From the NCBI GenBank assembly GCA_945868875.1, contig CAMBMW010000002.1:1-56041 (forward strand): DNA of 56,041 nucleotides. The letters run 5' to 3'. Under the pieces are notes generated by a model. That model worked only from the letters and a program-made list of their open reading frames with translations, had not been told where the DNA came from and did not search any database. Of this stretch, positions 1 to 10,395 are shown piece by piece (positions within the stretch are counted from its first letter, which is position 1; every line of letters starts with the position of its first letter). Position numbers and translations under genes: made by a program. This DNA comes from an uncultured Treponema sp. (GTDB taxonomy: Bacteria; Spirochaetota; Spirochaetia; Treponematales; Treponemataceae).

Positions 1-4
1 ACTA

Positions 5-38
5 ATGTCAGGTTTAATCTTTTGATTGAACCTGACAT
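5..38. repeat. Imperfect inverted repeat (14-nt arms, one G.U) with 6-nt loop
   Basis: AATGTCAGGTTTAAT / ATTGAACCTGACAT around CTTTTG; no clear T-tract, so not called as a terminator. Confidence 0.6.
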
Positions 39-46
39 CTTTCATT

Positions 47-194
47 GAGGGGGTAGTACAACTCCCTCAAAACGGCGAAGTCAAGGCTTTAAACGTTAGC
101 GTGCCTTGACCGGTCGTATTCAGAGGGTAATACAACCCCTGAAAACGAGCGAGTCAAGGCCTTGAGCGAAGCGTGCCTTGACTCGCTCGTTTTC
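47..194. repeat. Two diverged ~74-bp GC-rich tandem units; second forms a perfect 20-bp stem
   Basis: Units share GGGTARTACAAC..., AGTCAAGGC and GCGTGCCTTGAC. Perfect arms GAAAACGAGCGAGTCAAGGC (141-160) / GCCTTGACTCGCTCGTTTTC (175-194). Confidence 0.75.
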
Positions 195-353
195 AAAAAA
201 AAACGAAATTTTATTAAATAAAAACAAAATAAGTAAAAAAAAATGCTTGACAGATTTTCTGTTTCGTTGTATAAGTTTTGTTTCAAAATTCATAAAATTT
301 CATATTCTTTATTGATTAATTCCCTTTTTTTCTATAAAATCAAAATATAACTT

Positions 354-1283
354 ATGAATATTCAAACAGAAGCTAAATTAAAGGAAGTTCTTGAACTTTT
401 AAGGCAGGGAAATCCTTTTGACGCACAAAGTATTATTAGTTCTCTTTTTGAAAATGATTTAGATTCTGCTGAATTAAATTATACTAATAAGTGTTGTGTT
501 TTCTGGGTTGAATCCATAAAACGTTTGAATTATATCAAAGATGTTTTTGAACGAAGTGAAGCTCTTCTTTTGGAATGGAAAACTTTTCAAAGTTATATTT
601 CCAGAGAAGAAACTTATGAACCTGCTTTTTTTGCAATGCAGTATGGTTTTTTTTCAAATGCATTACAAGAGTTCATAAAACTTATGGAAATGAAAGATTC
701 TTTTCAGAAAGCAGAAGTTTTTAAGAATGCCGGCATTTGTTATAAAAAACTTGGTGATTTTGTAAATGCAAAAGCCTTTTTGTCAGAAGCAAACAAGATT
801 TATCCTGGTTTGTCTGAAGTTATTGCAGAACTTGCAGATTGCTGTGCGCTTTGTGGCGAAGATAAATATGCAAAATTGTTTTTTAGAGAAGCATTTTTCA
901 TCGGACCTGAAAGTATTGATTTAGATTTTCTTGATTCAGAATTGATAAAATGTCTTATTTCGAAGACAAAGGAAAAAGGTTTTACGGGAAAAGTTCTTCA
1001 CTACTGGATTCCAGTTTTTGGTGTTTTGAATGGAGTTTTGAATATAAAAAGGGAGCTAACTTCTGTAGAAGTAGCACGTTTAAAAAAAGATATTTATGCA
1101 ATGGAAATGGAATATAAAGATCCGGCTTGTAACAGCGAAGTTATTGTTCCAAAACTGTTGAATAATTATTTTTGGCTTATGGATCATTATGAATTGTCAA
1201 GAGAAAATCCTGCAAAGATTAATGAAATGCTTATAAAAATAAAAGTTTTAGATTCATCGGTATACGATGCCTATATAAAGTAA
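354..1283 (+). CDS. Tetratricopeptide-repeat protein
   Basis: ORF 309 aa with TPR-like helices (AEVFKNAGICYKKLGDFVNAKAFLSEANKIYP). Confidence 0.7.
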   Translation: MNIQTEAKLKEVLELLRQGNPFDAQSIISSLFENDLDSAELNYTNKCCVFWVESIKRLNYIKDVFERSEALLLEWKTFQSYISREETYEPAFFAMQYGFFSNALQEFIKLMEMKDSFQKAEVFKNAGICYKKLGDFVNAKAFLSEANKIYPGLSEVIAELADCCALCGEDKYAKLFFREAFFIGPESIDLDFLDSELIKCLISKTKEKGFTGKVLHYWIPVFGVLNGVLNIKRELTSVEVARLKKDIYAMEMEYKDPACNSEVIVPKLLNNYFWLMDHYELSRENPAKINEMLIKIKVLDSSVYDAYIK

Positions 1284-1323
1284 ATGTTACCAGAGAGATG
1301 GTATAAAAAAATAGAGGAAACAG

Positions 1324-1392
1324 CTGCTTTTGTGGTGAGTTTATTGCAGATATCATGAAGATTTAGCGAACCACCAATGCAGAATTTTTTTT
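1324..1392 (+). terminator. Rho-independent-like terminator / possible attenuator upstream of greA
   Basis: CTGCTTTTGTGGT (1324-1336) pairs with ACCACCAATGCAG (1370-1382), 11 of 13 positions, followed by T8 at 1385-1392. Confidence 0.5.
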
Positions 1393-1404
1393 AGGAGTAA
1401 TAAT

Positions 1405-4116
1405 ATGGCAGAATTAGTTCAGTCAGTTCAGGACATGCTGAAAGAAGAAACTTGGACACGTGCAACAATTAGCAATTACACACAAAACAATTTAAAAGAA
1501 TTTGCAAATATTGTTGAAAAAGCACACAGTGAAAATTGTGCAGACGAAATTTATGACATATGTCAGGAACATTTGTCTCATTCAAAAGACAGTATTATTG
1601 CTCTTTATATCTGTGGAATTCTTGATTTACAGAAAGGTTCTCTTGATAATTCTTCTTTAGTAACTTTAGTTGATATTTTTAAAAACAATCACAAAGAACC
1701 AATTGTTACTTATCTGTGTGAAAGTATACTTGAAGATGATCCGAACAATAAATTTGCTTTGCGAACTTTGGCTGAAGGTTATCGTGCAGAAGGCAATGAA
1801 AAATACTGGGATTTGTATGCTCAGATTGTAAAAATTGATTTTGAAGAAGCTGACCTTGCAAGACTTCTTGCTGAACATTACGAAGAAGCTGGGGATGTTG
1901 ATATGACTGTAAGTTATTACAAAAAAGCAATTCTTCGTTATATCAACAATTCAAATTATAATGCGATTAAAGAAGTGTGGTCAAAACTGATTCAATACAT
2001 TCCTCAGGAAATTGATTTCTTCCAGCTTTTGCGAAGAAAGATTTCTAAACAGATGGGTGATATTCGCACAACAACATTGATGCAGGAACTTTACAACTGG
2101 TATAAGGATAATGCTCCAGCTAAAAAAGAATACTGGGATGTTGCAATCACAATTCTTAAACAGAATCTTGAAGTTGAACCAAAAGATATTTGGGCAAGAA
2201 AAGAAATTGCAGACTGTTTCCGTGGAAAATACAAAGAGCACAGTCATCTTGAAGAATATATCCGTACATCAAATTTGACACAAAGCTACCGAAATGTTTT
2301 TGAAGCAATAAACGATTTTGAAAAACACATCGCTTTTGATAAAGGAAGTTATGTTTTCCATAGAAACTGGGGCGTTGGCCGCATCAGAAAACTTGAAGGT
2401 GATGCTCTGACAATCAATTTTGGACGTGTAGTCGGCATAAAAGAAATGAAACTTTCTATGGCAGTTACTGCTTTGAAACCTCTTGCAAAAGATCATATTT
2501 GGGTTTTGAAAGCTACAATGCAGAAAGAAGATTTAATCAAATCTGTAAAAGCTGATAAAGCAGAAACTCTTAAAATCATTATCCGTAGTTTTGATAACAA
2601 TTGTGATTTCAAACGTATTAAGGCAGAACTCGTACCTTCAATTTTGACTCCAGGTGAATGGACTTCTTGGAATTCTGCAGCAAAGAAAATACTTGAAACA
2701 GATTCAAGTTTTGGTGTAAATCCAAATGACATTTCAATGTACACTGTTCGAGATGGAAATATTTCTCCAGAAGAAAAAATTTCAAATGAATTTAAAGCTC
2801 AGAAACAATTCTTTGCACGTGCTGACCTTTTGGTAAAATTCTTTGAAAGTGATGACACTGATAATTCAAGTGAACTTTTTGCAGAGATGTATTCATATTT
2901 CACAGGATATCTTAAAAACATTTCGAAAGTGAATGAACAGGTTTTGGCATCTTATCTTCTTGTTCGTTCAATTTCTGCAATCGATAAACAGTTTGCTTTC
3001 CCTGTGAAAGAAACTTTTGCCGAAATCTACAATAGAATAGAAGATCCAAAAGAAATTTACCTTTTGCTTAAAGACTCAAAATCTACACATTTTAAAGAAG
3101 ATTTTATCAGATGCATAAAGCTTCTTCCAAACTGGAACGAAGAATATGTAAAACTTTTCCCAATTGTGCTTAAAGAAGAACTTTTGAATGATTTAATTAA
3201 AGAAGGACATGTTGAAGATGTTCAGAAGCTTGTACGCACAAGTTTTGAAGCTTTCAAAGACTTCCGCGAAACAGTTCTGTTCTTCTTCAAAGAATGTCAG
3301 AATAAAGACTGGTTCAACGAAGCTGGCGTTTCTTACGAAAAGCAGTTGATAACTCTTATCAATATTATTGAACTTACTTTCCGTGAAATTAACAATCATG
3401 TTAATTCTACAGAAAACAAGAAAATCAATAAAAATGCAACTGATTTGTTGTTCAAAACAGATGCAATTTTCAATTATATGTTTGCAAATGGTGAAGATGC
3501 AGTCAAAAAGATGTATACACTCATTGATGATATTTCCGACATTGACCCTTCATACAAAGCTCTTGCAAGAAACAAGATTTTGGAAAAATATCCGGATTTC
3601 AAATTCCGTGTTTCTGAAGAAAAGAAGCAGCAGTCAGTCGGCTTGATTGTAACAGCTAAAAAGCTTGCTGAAAAGAAGGCTGAAGTTGATGAAATTCAGA
3701 ATGTTCTTATTCCAAAGAATGCAGCAGAAGTGGCTGATGCAAAAGCAAAAGGTGACTTGAAAGAAAATCAGGAATATAAATCAGCAAAAGAAGAGCAGCA
3801 CTTCCTTAATCTCAAACTTACAAATCTTCAGAATGAGCTTAATCGTGCTGTGGTATTTGACCCAACAACAAGCACAACAGCAATTATTTCTTTTGGAACT
3901 GTAGCAACTTTGAAAGACAATCAGACTGGAAACGAAGAAACATACACAATTTTGGGACCTTGGGAATCAGATCCTGATAACAACGTAATTTCTTACATGG
4001 CTCCATTTGGTGATGCTATTTTGAACAAAAAAGTTGGAGATGTTTTACAGTTCACAATTAACGAACACAAATATGATTACACTGTAAAAAACATTTCAAA
4101 GGCTAAAGATATTTAA
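1405..4116 (+). CDS. greA: Large GreA-family transcription elongation factor with long N-terminal TPR-rich extension
   Basis: C-terminal GreA features (IPKNAAEVADAKAKGDLKENQEYKSAKEEQ... and YTILGPWESDPDNNVISYMAPFGDAILNKKVGD); N-terminal ~700 aa helical repeats. Confidence 0.9.
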   Translation: MAELVQSVQDMLKEETWTRATISNYTQNNLKEFANIVEKAHSENCADEIYDICQEHLSHSKDSIIALYICGILDLQKGSLDNSSLVTLVDIFKNNHKEPIVTYLCESILEDDPNNKFALRTLAEGYRAEGNEKYWDLYAQIVKIDFEEADLARLLAEHYEEAGDVDMTVSYYKKAILRYINNSNYNAIKEVWSKLIQYIPQEIDFFQLLRRKISKQMGDIRTTTLMQELYNWYKDNAPAKKEYWDVAITILKQNLEVEPKDIWARKEIADCFRGKYKEHSHLEEYIRTSNLTQSYRNVFEAINDFEKHIAFDKGSYVFHRNWGVGRIRKLEGDALTINFGRVVGIKEMKLSMAVTALKPLAKDHIWVLKATMQKEDLIKSVKADKAETLKIIIRSFDNNCDFKRIKAELVPSILTPGEWTSWNSAAKKILETDSSFGVNPNDISMYTVRDGNISPEEKISNEFKAQKQFFARADLLVKFFESDDTDNSSELFAEMYSYFTGYLKNISKVNEQVLASYLLVRSISAIDKQFAFPVKETFAEIYNRIEDPKEIYLLLKDSKSTHFKEDFIRCIKLLPNWNEEYVKLFPIVLKEELLNDLIKEGHVEDVQKLVRTSFEAFKDFRETVLFFFKECQNKDWFNEAGVSYEKQLITLINIIELTFREINNHVNSTENKKINKNATDLLFKTDAIFNYMFANGEDAVKKMYTLIDDISDIDPSYKALARNKILEKYPDFKFRVSEEKKQQSVGLIVTAKKLAEKKAEVDEIQNVLIPKNAAEVADAKAKGDLKENQEYKSAKEEQHFLNLKLTNLQNELNRAVVFDPTTSTTAIISFGTVATLKDNQTGNEETYTILGPWESDPDNNVISYMAPFGDAILNKKVGDVLQFTINEHKYDYTVKNISKAKDI

Positions 4117-4163
4117 TTTTCTTAATCACAAAGAAATAGATTTAGAAAATTCTTGATTAGTTT

Positions 4164-4209
4164 GAAATAAGTTTGAAGAAGTAGTTTTACTTTTTTTCAG
4201 ACTTATTTC
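4164..4209. other. 13-bp stem-loop between greA and MBL-fold gene
   Basis: GAAATAAGTTTGA / TCAGACTTATTTC, one G.U pair, ~20-nt loop. Confidence 0.5.
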
Positions 4210-4228
4210 TCAAAGTTTGGAGTGAAAA

Positions 4229-5227
4229 ATGGAAAACTTTTCAACAAAAATGGTTGAACTTTCTGATGGCGTTTTTGTGATTCCCGGAAATACTAATGTC
4301 GGTGTCATAATCACTCAAAACTTCGAAAAAGAATTTTTTGGAACTGAAACTGAAAATCAAAATGAATGCAAAAATCAGATAATTCTTGTGGATTCTGGAG
4401 CTTCTGAAATCGATGGGGAATATATTCTTGATGTTTTAAAAGATTTTTTTGAACGTCAACAGGAAAGTTTTTGCGTTAAAGCAATCTTTTCAACACATTG
4501 TCATGCAGACCATGTTGGCGGGCACAATTTTATAAAACAGCAGACAGGCTGTAAAATTTTTTCACACGAAAACGAAAAATGGGGAATGGAAACTCCTCTT
4601 TTGCAAAGTTCAACTTTGTGGGGTGGTTATCCTCCTCATGAACTTAGAACCTTATATTTTAAACCTGAAAAAACTTCTGTTGATTTTACTTTTTCCCAAA
4701 AAGATGAATATTTTTTGAGTGACGAAAGAAAAATCACTTTTTTGGAAATGCATGGACATAGTCAATGTTCGATTTCAATTATCGTTAATTATAAAAATGG
4801 GAAAAAAATTATATTTTCTGGTGATTCAATTTTTCCTCGTGCAGAGATTGGAAAATATTGGATTCCATTGATTATTAATCCTGTGGAATTTATGGAATCT
4901 CTTGATGTTTTAACTTCAATTCCTGATGTTTTGTGGTGCATTCCAAGTCACGGTGATTTTCTTTCAAAAAATTTATCTGAAACTGCAGAATTGAATAAGA
5001 TTGCCATTTTATCAACTAGAATGTGCATCTTCGAAGCATTGAAAAAAAAGCCCCTGACAATCGAAGAAATTGTAAAATATGTTGCAGATAAAAATAATCT
5101 TGATATGGCAATGGGGCAGTACGCATTAATCAATTCAACCGTTCGTTCTTATCTTTCTGTAATGCATGACGCAAAAGAAATCAAAATGAAAATTGAAAAA
5201 AACAGACTTTATTTTTATACTGAATAA
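4229..5227 (+). CDS. MBL-fold metallohydrolase
   Basis: THCHADHVGGHN motif and downstream SGDSIFPR / PSHGD metal-ligand motifs. Confidence 0.9.
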   Translation: MENFSTKMVELSDGVFVIPGNTNVGVIITQNFEKEFFGTETENQNECKNQIILVDSGASEIDGEYILDVLKDFFERQQESFCVKAIFSTHCHADHVGGHNFIKQQTGCKIFSHENEKWGMETPLLQSSTLWGGYPPHELRTLYFKPEKTSVDFTFSQKDEYFLSDERKITFLEMHGHSQCSISIIVNYKNGKKIIFSGDSIFPRAEIGKYWIPLIINPVEFMESLDVLTSIPDVLWCIPSHGDFLSKNLSETAELNKIAILSTRMCIFEALKKKPLTIEEIVKYVADKNNLDMAMGQYALINSTVRSYLSVMHDAKEIKMKIEKNRLYFYTE

Positions 5228-5228
5228 T

Positions 5229-5960
5229 CTATAATCTGATTTGAATTGATTCGTCCCAGTTTTCAATGATGTGAACGCTGCTTGAAGTTCCAATTCTGTT
5301 TGCACCAGCCTCCAGCATTGTAATGACAGTTCTTGGAGAACGAATTCCACCAGATGCTTTTACTCCCATTTCTGGACCAACAGTTTTTCTCATCAGTTTT
5401 ATATGATGTTCGCTGGCTCCATTTGGAAGTGGATTTCCTGCAATGCCTTTTGGAGTTGCGAATCCTGTAGAAGTTTTAACAAAATCAGCTCCAGCTTTTT
5501 TTGCACATAAACAGCATGTTTCTATGGCAGTATCATCCAAAAAGCATGTTTCTAAAATTGTTTTTACAAGAATTGTTTTGCCTTTTTTATTTCCTTCCTG
5601 TTTTATTGCATTTACAACATCAAAAATATCTGTACCGACTTCAGAAAATCTTCCGTCTTTTGCAGCACCAATATTTATAACCATATCAATTTCATCTGCA
5701 CCGTTTGCAATTGCATTCAAAGATTCATTGATTTTATCTTTTGTGGTAACAGCACCCAGTGGAAATCCTACTACAGTACAAGTTTTTACATTCGAATCTT
5801 TGAGTTCAGTAGAAACTGCTGGAACATAAATTGGATTTACACAAACAGAAGCAAAATTATATCGTTTTGCCTCCTGACATAACTGGATTATTTCATTAAC
5901 ACCGGCTTGCGGAGCTAAAAGAGTATGGTCAATATACGAAGCTAATTCTTTTTTTGTCAT
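5229..5960 (-). CDS. deoC: Deoxyribose-phosphate aldolase
   Basis: YIDHTLLAP, VCVNPIYV, VGFPLGA, EIDMVINIGA, FVKTSTGF, VKASGGIR motifs. Confidence 0.97.
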   Translation of the reverse strand: MTKKELASYIDHTLLAPQAGVNEIIQLCQEAKRYNFASVCVNPIYVPAVSTELKDSNVKTCTVVGFPLGAVTTKDKINESLNAIANGADEIDMVINIGAAKDGRFSEVGTDIFDVVNAIKQEGNKKGKTILVKTILETCFLDDTAIETCCLCAKKAGADFVKTSTGFATPKGIAGNPLPNGASEHHIKLMRKTVGPEMGVKASGGIRSPRTVITMLEAGANRIGTSSSVHIIENWDESIQIRL

Positions 5961-6052
5961 AAACCTATAATATCAGTTGAAAATGTTTTTTTCAATCATC
6001 AAATATGTTTCCCATTGTAAAATTCAGATATTTTTGGTATTTTTATTTTATT

Positions 6053-6694
6053 ATGGAAAATGATTTGAAGTTACCTGCATTGGCTCCTTCTTTGCTTTCA
6101 GCCGATTTTTGCAGTTTAGAAAATGCGATTAAACAAATAGAAGAAAATGGTGGTTCTGTAGTTCATATTGATGTTATGGACGGTCAGTTTGTTCCTGAAA
6201 TCACATACGGTCAACCAGTTGTGCGTTCTATCAGAAAACTTACAAAACTGCCGTTCGATGTACATTTAATGGTAGAAAATCCAGAAAACAAAATAGATAG
6301 TTTCGTAGATGCCGGTGCTGATTGGATAACATTCCATTACGAAGCAACAAATCATGCTCACAGGCTTATTCAGATGATTCACGAAAGAGGAAAACTTGCA
6401 GGCGTATCAATTTGTCCGGGAACTCCAATTAATATACTATCGGAAATACTAAAATGTGCCGATATTATATTAGTGATGACTGTAAATCCAGGTTGGGGCG
6501 GTCAAAAAATTATTCAGTCCTGTGTTGAAAAGATTGCTGAATTAAAGAAAATTCGTGAGGAAAAAGGATATAATTATCTGATTTCTGTTGACGGCGGTGT
6601 GAATTCACAAACTCTGGAGAGTGTAAAATCTGCTGGTGCCGATATAATCGTTTCTGGTTCTGCATTTTTTAACAACACGTTAAAGTGGAGTTAA
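6053..6694 (+). CDS. rpe: Ribulose-phosphate 3-epimerase (ORF track starts at 6005; ATG 6053 preferred)
   Basis: APSLLSADF, VVHIDVMDGQFVPEITYG, DVHLMVENP, MTVNPGWGGQ, SVDGGVN motifs. Confidence 0.96.
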   Translation: MENDLKLPALAPSLLSADFCSLENAIKQIEENGGSVVHIDVMDGQFVPEITYGQPVVRSIRKLTKLPFDVHLMVENPENKIDSFVDAGADWITFHYEATNHAHRLIQMIHERGKLAGVSICPGTPINILSEILKCADIILVMTVNPGWGGQKIIQSCVEKIAELKKIREEKGYNYLISVDGGVNSQTLESVKSAGADIIVSGSAFFNNTLKWS

Positions 6695-6701
6695 AAACTT
6701 T

Positions 6702-7742
6702 ATGAAAAAAATTATTGCAGTATTAGCTTTAATTTGTTCCTTTTCATTTTTTGCTTTTTCATCAGAATCTGCTTCAATGGCTTTTGTTGAAGGTTGCAAA
6801 GCGTATTCAACAGGTGACTGGTCTTCTGCAAAAATCATGCTGAAAAAAGCTGTGTCGTATACTCAAAATCAGAATGCTGATACTTATTATATGCTTATCT
6901 CTGCTGAAATTAACGCTGGCGATTATAAAGGAGCACTTGAAGACTGCAATTATTATCTTGAACATTTTAAAAACAGTATTTATTATCCGAGAATTAGTTA
7001 TCAGAAAGGAAAACTTTTATATAATCTTGGTGAATATGAAAAATCAATTATTGCATTGAGTGATTTTTGCCATCAATATGAAAACAATGAATTATATCCC
7101 TATGCTTTGTTTTATATAGGCGAATCTTTGTACGAAGGTTACAGGTATAATGATGCTTTGGAAATTTATGATAGAGTGGTGACAGAATTTCCAGATTTTG
7201 AAAAAGTTTCTGCCGCAAAATATAAGATAGAATCAATTTCGCAGCGTTCCAGAGAAGAAAAATTGCTTTATCTTTTAAAACAGACTGGAGAAGAATATCT
7301 TTCTGCAAAAGAAGACTATGAAAAGCAGCTTCGTCAGTATAATTCAGAATCTGTAGCCTTGACACGTCAGAAGCTTCAGGAAACTCAAATTAGAAATGAA
7401 GAACTGGAAAAACAGATCGCAGATTTGCAGATGGAAGTTGCAAGTTTAAAGGCTGAAAACGAACAAAAAGAAGCTCTGTTATCCGTAATGAATAACAATC
7501 AGAAACAGAATTCCGAAAATCAATATGAAGAGTCTTCTGAAAATGATGAAAAGCAGATAGAAGATTCGTTTTCTGACAATTATATAAATCAGAATACCAT
7601 AAATGATTTGGATACCTTGAAGGAAGATAGTGACATTCCAAATCAAGAACCTTTTGATGAAACTAGAGAACAAATTCAATCAATGAAAGAAAAAGCACTT
7701 GAAATTCAAAGGATTTTAAACGAACAAACAGTTAATCATTGA
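6702..7742 (+). CDS. Exported TPR / YbgF-like protein
   Basis: N-terminal signal peptide, TPR repeats, C-terminal coiled coil. Confidence 0.65.
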   Translation: MKKIIAVLALICSFSFFAFSSESASMAFVEGCKAYSTGDWSSAKIMLKKAVSYTQNQNADTYYMLISAEINAGDYKGALEDCNYYLEHFKNSIYYPRISYQKGKLLYNLGEYEKSIIALSDFCHQYENNELYPYALFYIGESLYEGYRYNDALEIYDRVVTEFPDFEKVSAAKYKIESISQRSREEKLLYLLKQTGEEYLSAKEDYEKQLRQYNSESVALTRQKLQETQIRNEELEKQIADLQMEVASLKAENEQKEALLSVMNNNQKQNSENQYEESSENDEKQIEDSFSDNYINQNTINDLDTLKEDSDIPNQEPFDETREQIQSMKEKALEIQRILNEQTVNH

Positions 7743-7795
7743 AAGAATTAAAAAAATTGTTATAAAAAGCTTCCTATGATAATGAAGGAGAAAAA

Positions 7796-9037
7796 ATGAA
7801 AAAAAATAAAGTTTTATTTTTATTAATATTTATTATTGCTTTATTTATCTCATGTGCCTCTACAAAGAAGGAAAATACAGAATCAAATAAGAATATTGAA
7901 AAAGATAATAAAAAAGGAACAGCCAGTAAAAAGATGAGTTTTCTGGGCTGGATAGACGTTTCTGAAAAAGAAATGGAATTATCTATGGGTATTGTTACAG
8001 TTAAATTGAAACCAAAATTAGGTTCTTTTAATTATTTTGTTTCAAATAAAAACAAAAAACAGATTCCGGTTTTGTCCACATCAAATGAATATACAGGTAC
8101 TTCTGTTCAATTAAAAGTAGGAAATCAGGTTTATAAACTTATTTCCGATTCGAAAACAAAGGTGACAGCAGGAAAAGGTGAAAAAAAAATATATATGAAT
8201 TATGAAATTCCTTCAGTTGCTGATGTAAGAATTGATTTTAATTTTGTTTCAAGTGAGGATAATTCAAATTTTGATACTTTAAAAATTGTATATACAATAA
8301 CTAATACTGGAACAAAGAAAAAAGATTTCTCTGTAAAAACTATTTATGATACAACCCTAGGAGAATCCTCATCAACACATTTTTTTGTAGCTGATGATTT
8401 ACCTGTAAAAAATGAAGTTATGTATAAAACTATGCAAAATCAAAAATGGGTGATTTCAAAAAATAATAATGCTTCTGCTCAGTTTTTATTTAACGGTGGT
8501 GATACTACTGAACCACAGATTGTCGCTCTTGCAAATAAGGTAACACTGGAAAAAGATGTCTGGGAGCCGGAAATGTTCACATACAGAGCATTTGATACAG
8601 TATTATCTTATAATAATTCTGCTATTGGAGTAATCTGGCCTTCTGTCATGATTATGCCTGGAAAAACTTCTAAAATAATTCATTATGTTAATTTTGCTAC
8701 AGAAAATGAACAGCCGAAAGGTGAACGGTATGTCTATTCTCAGTCAGAAAAAACTTCAGATTTTTCCCAAAAGTTAATAGATTTTAATGATAAAAATGAT
8801 GAAAATAATGAAAATTATTTAGAACACAATGATGAAAAAAATCAGAATTATAATCTTCCTCTAGTGGAATTTAACGTAAATTCTTTAGAAAAAGAAAAAT
8901 TATCTGTTGAGTATGTAAATAAGCTTATTCAAAGAATAACAGAATTGGAAAAAGATTCTTCAATTGTTAATAGAGAAGAGATATTAATGTTGAACGCTGA
9001 ACTTGATTACATTTTATCTGTGCTACGCAGGCAGTAA
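7796..9037 (+). CDS. Putative lipoprotein, unknown function
   Basis: Signal peptide with lipobox-like LFISCAS. Confidence 0.65.
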   Translation: MKKNKVLFLLIFIIALFISCASTKKENTESNKNIEKDNKKGTASKKMSFLGWIDVSEKEMELSMGIVTVKLKPKLGSFNYFVSNKNKKQIPVLSTSNEYTGTSVQLKVGNQVYKLISDSKTKVTAGKGEKKIYMNYEIPSVADVRIDFNFVSSEDNSNFDTLKIVYTITNTGTKKKDFSVKTIYDTTLGESSSTHFFVADDLPVKNEVMYKTMQNQKWVISKNNNASAQFLFNGGDTTEPQIVALANKVTLEKDVWEPEMFTYRAFDTVLSYNNSAIGVIWPSVMIMPGKTSKIIHYVNFATENEQPKGERYVYSQSEKTSDFSQKLIDFNDKNDENNENYLEHNDEKNQNYNLPLVEFNVNSLEKEKLSVEYVNKLIQRITELEKDSSIVNREEILMLNAELDYILSVLRRQ

Positions 9038-9137
9038 TTTTTTATTGAGAATACGATGTAAACTGTTTATAAAAAAATTGCTGGATTTTTATCGAAAATT
9101 CTTGTAAACTGATATGAATTTGAGGTAAAATCATAGT

Positions 9138-10229
9138 ATGGCAAAAGATGCGCTTTCTTTGGCTTGGAGTGATATGAAATGCCGTCATTTTGCAACGGCA
9201 ATCAAACGTTTGGAATCTCGGGCTGATGTTTATGAAGAAAATTTTGAGTATTATCTTACTTTAGGAATTGCTTGTCTTTATGTGGGGGATGTTGGTGCGT
9301 CTTCTTCATATTTTCAGATGGCACGTAAAATAAAACTTACAGACACGAGACTTCTTCTTGGACAGGCTGCAATTTTTCTTCGGCGTGGTGATACAGCAAG
9401 GGCACTTCAATATTATCTTGAAATTCTTGAAAATGATCCTCAAAATAAGATAGCAGCCTCAGCAATGGAATTTATCAGAATTCATGGTGATTATGATACT
9501 ATTTGCAGATGGGTTGATACTGGTAGAATTGAGCAGTTTTATCCTCCGCTTGGAATTAATCCTCAAAAAGTTCGGCTAGTTTGTTTTGTTACTGCTGCAT
9601 GCATCGCTGGTTGTGTTTTTGCTTTTTCGTTATTGAATTCTCACAAGAAGATTTTGAATTTGAGACAAGATTTGTCTGTCCTTGAGCTTTCTTCTGATGA
9701 AAAAAATCAGGCTACTGAAAAAGATTTGTCTACTCAAAGTTTTAATTTTATTCTGTCTTCAAAAGAGATAACAAAAAAATATCAGAATGCATTAAATTTT
9801 TTTCAAAATCACAAAGATAATGCAGCTCAAATTGAAGTGAATTATATTTTAAATTCGAATGCGTCTGTTTCAATCAAAAATAAAGCTTCCATGCTCATGA
9901 CATATTTTGAAATTCCTGATTTTGATTCAATTTCTGATGTTCCTTCTTTTTCTGATGTCGGAAAAAATAATTGCCTTTACATTGACTGCTGGGTTGATTG
10001 GGGTGGAAAAATTGCAAATTTGAAAACTTACGAAAACGGTTCTTTTGACTGTGATTTATTGGTAGGGGACGAATCACTTTCCAGGTATGAAGGCACTGTT
10101 AGAGTTCATTTTGATTCTGCTGTCAACATTGATCCAAATAAATATGTGAAAATTCTAGGAAAAATTGCACTGGAAGATGGAATGATTTTTTTAAAAGGTC
10201 GTTCCGTTTATCAAAGTGTTTATAATTAG
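9138..10229 (+). CDS. TPR-containing membrane protein
   Basis: N-terminal TPR-like repeats, one internal TM segment (LVCFVTAACIAGCVFAFSLL). Confidence 0.6.
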   Translation: MAKDALSLAWSDMKCRHFATAIKRLESRADVYEENFEYYLTLGIACLYVGDVGASSSYFQMARKIKLTDTRLLLGQAAIFLRRGDTARALQYYLEILENDPQNKIAASAMEFIRIHGDYDTICRWVDTGRIEQFYPPLGINPQKVRLVCFVTAACIAGCVFAFSLLNSHKKILNLRQDLSVLELSSDEKNQATEKDLSTQSFNFILSSKEITKKYQNALNFFQNHKDNAAQIEVNYILNSNASVSIKNKASMLMTYFEIPDFDSISDVPSFSDVGKNNCLYIDCWVDWGGKIANLKTYENGSFDCDLLVGDESLSRYEGTVRVHFDSAVNIDPNKYVKILGKIALEDGMIFLKGRSVYQSVYN

Positions 10230-10365
10230 CAAAAAATATGATAGAATTGCTAATAGTTCAGTTCGATTAAAGCTGAGTATTTGGGTTTGTTAAAATAATA
10301 ATTTTTGATTAGGTTTACAAATGTAAAGTAAAAGATAAAAAATATCAAAAAAAAGTCAAAAAAAA

Positions 10366-10395
10366 TTGCATTTTTTTTTCTTTTTTTGGTATAAA
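10366..10395 (+). promoter_or_regulatory. Putative sigma-70 promoter of recA
   Basis: TTGCAT (10366-10371), 18-nt spacer, TATAAA (10390-10395), ~50 nt upstream of ATG 10444. Confidence 0.6.

Noticed and set aside
89-286. 65-aa minus-strand ORF
   Set aside because: Overlaps the hairpin repeat units; low-complexity translation, no RBS support.
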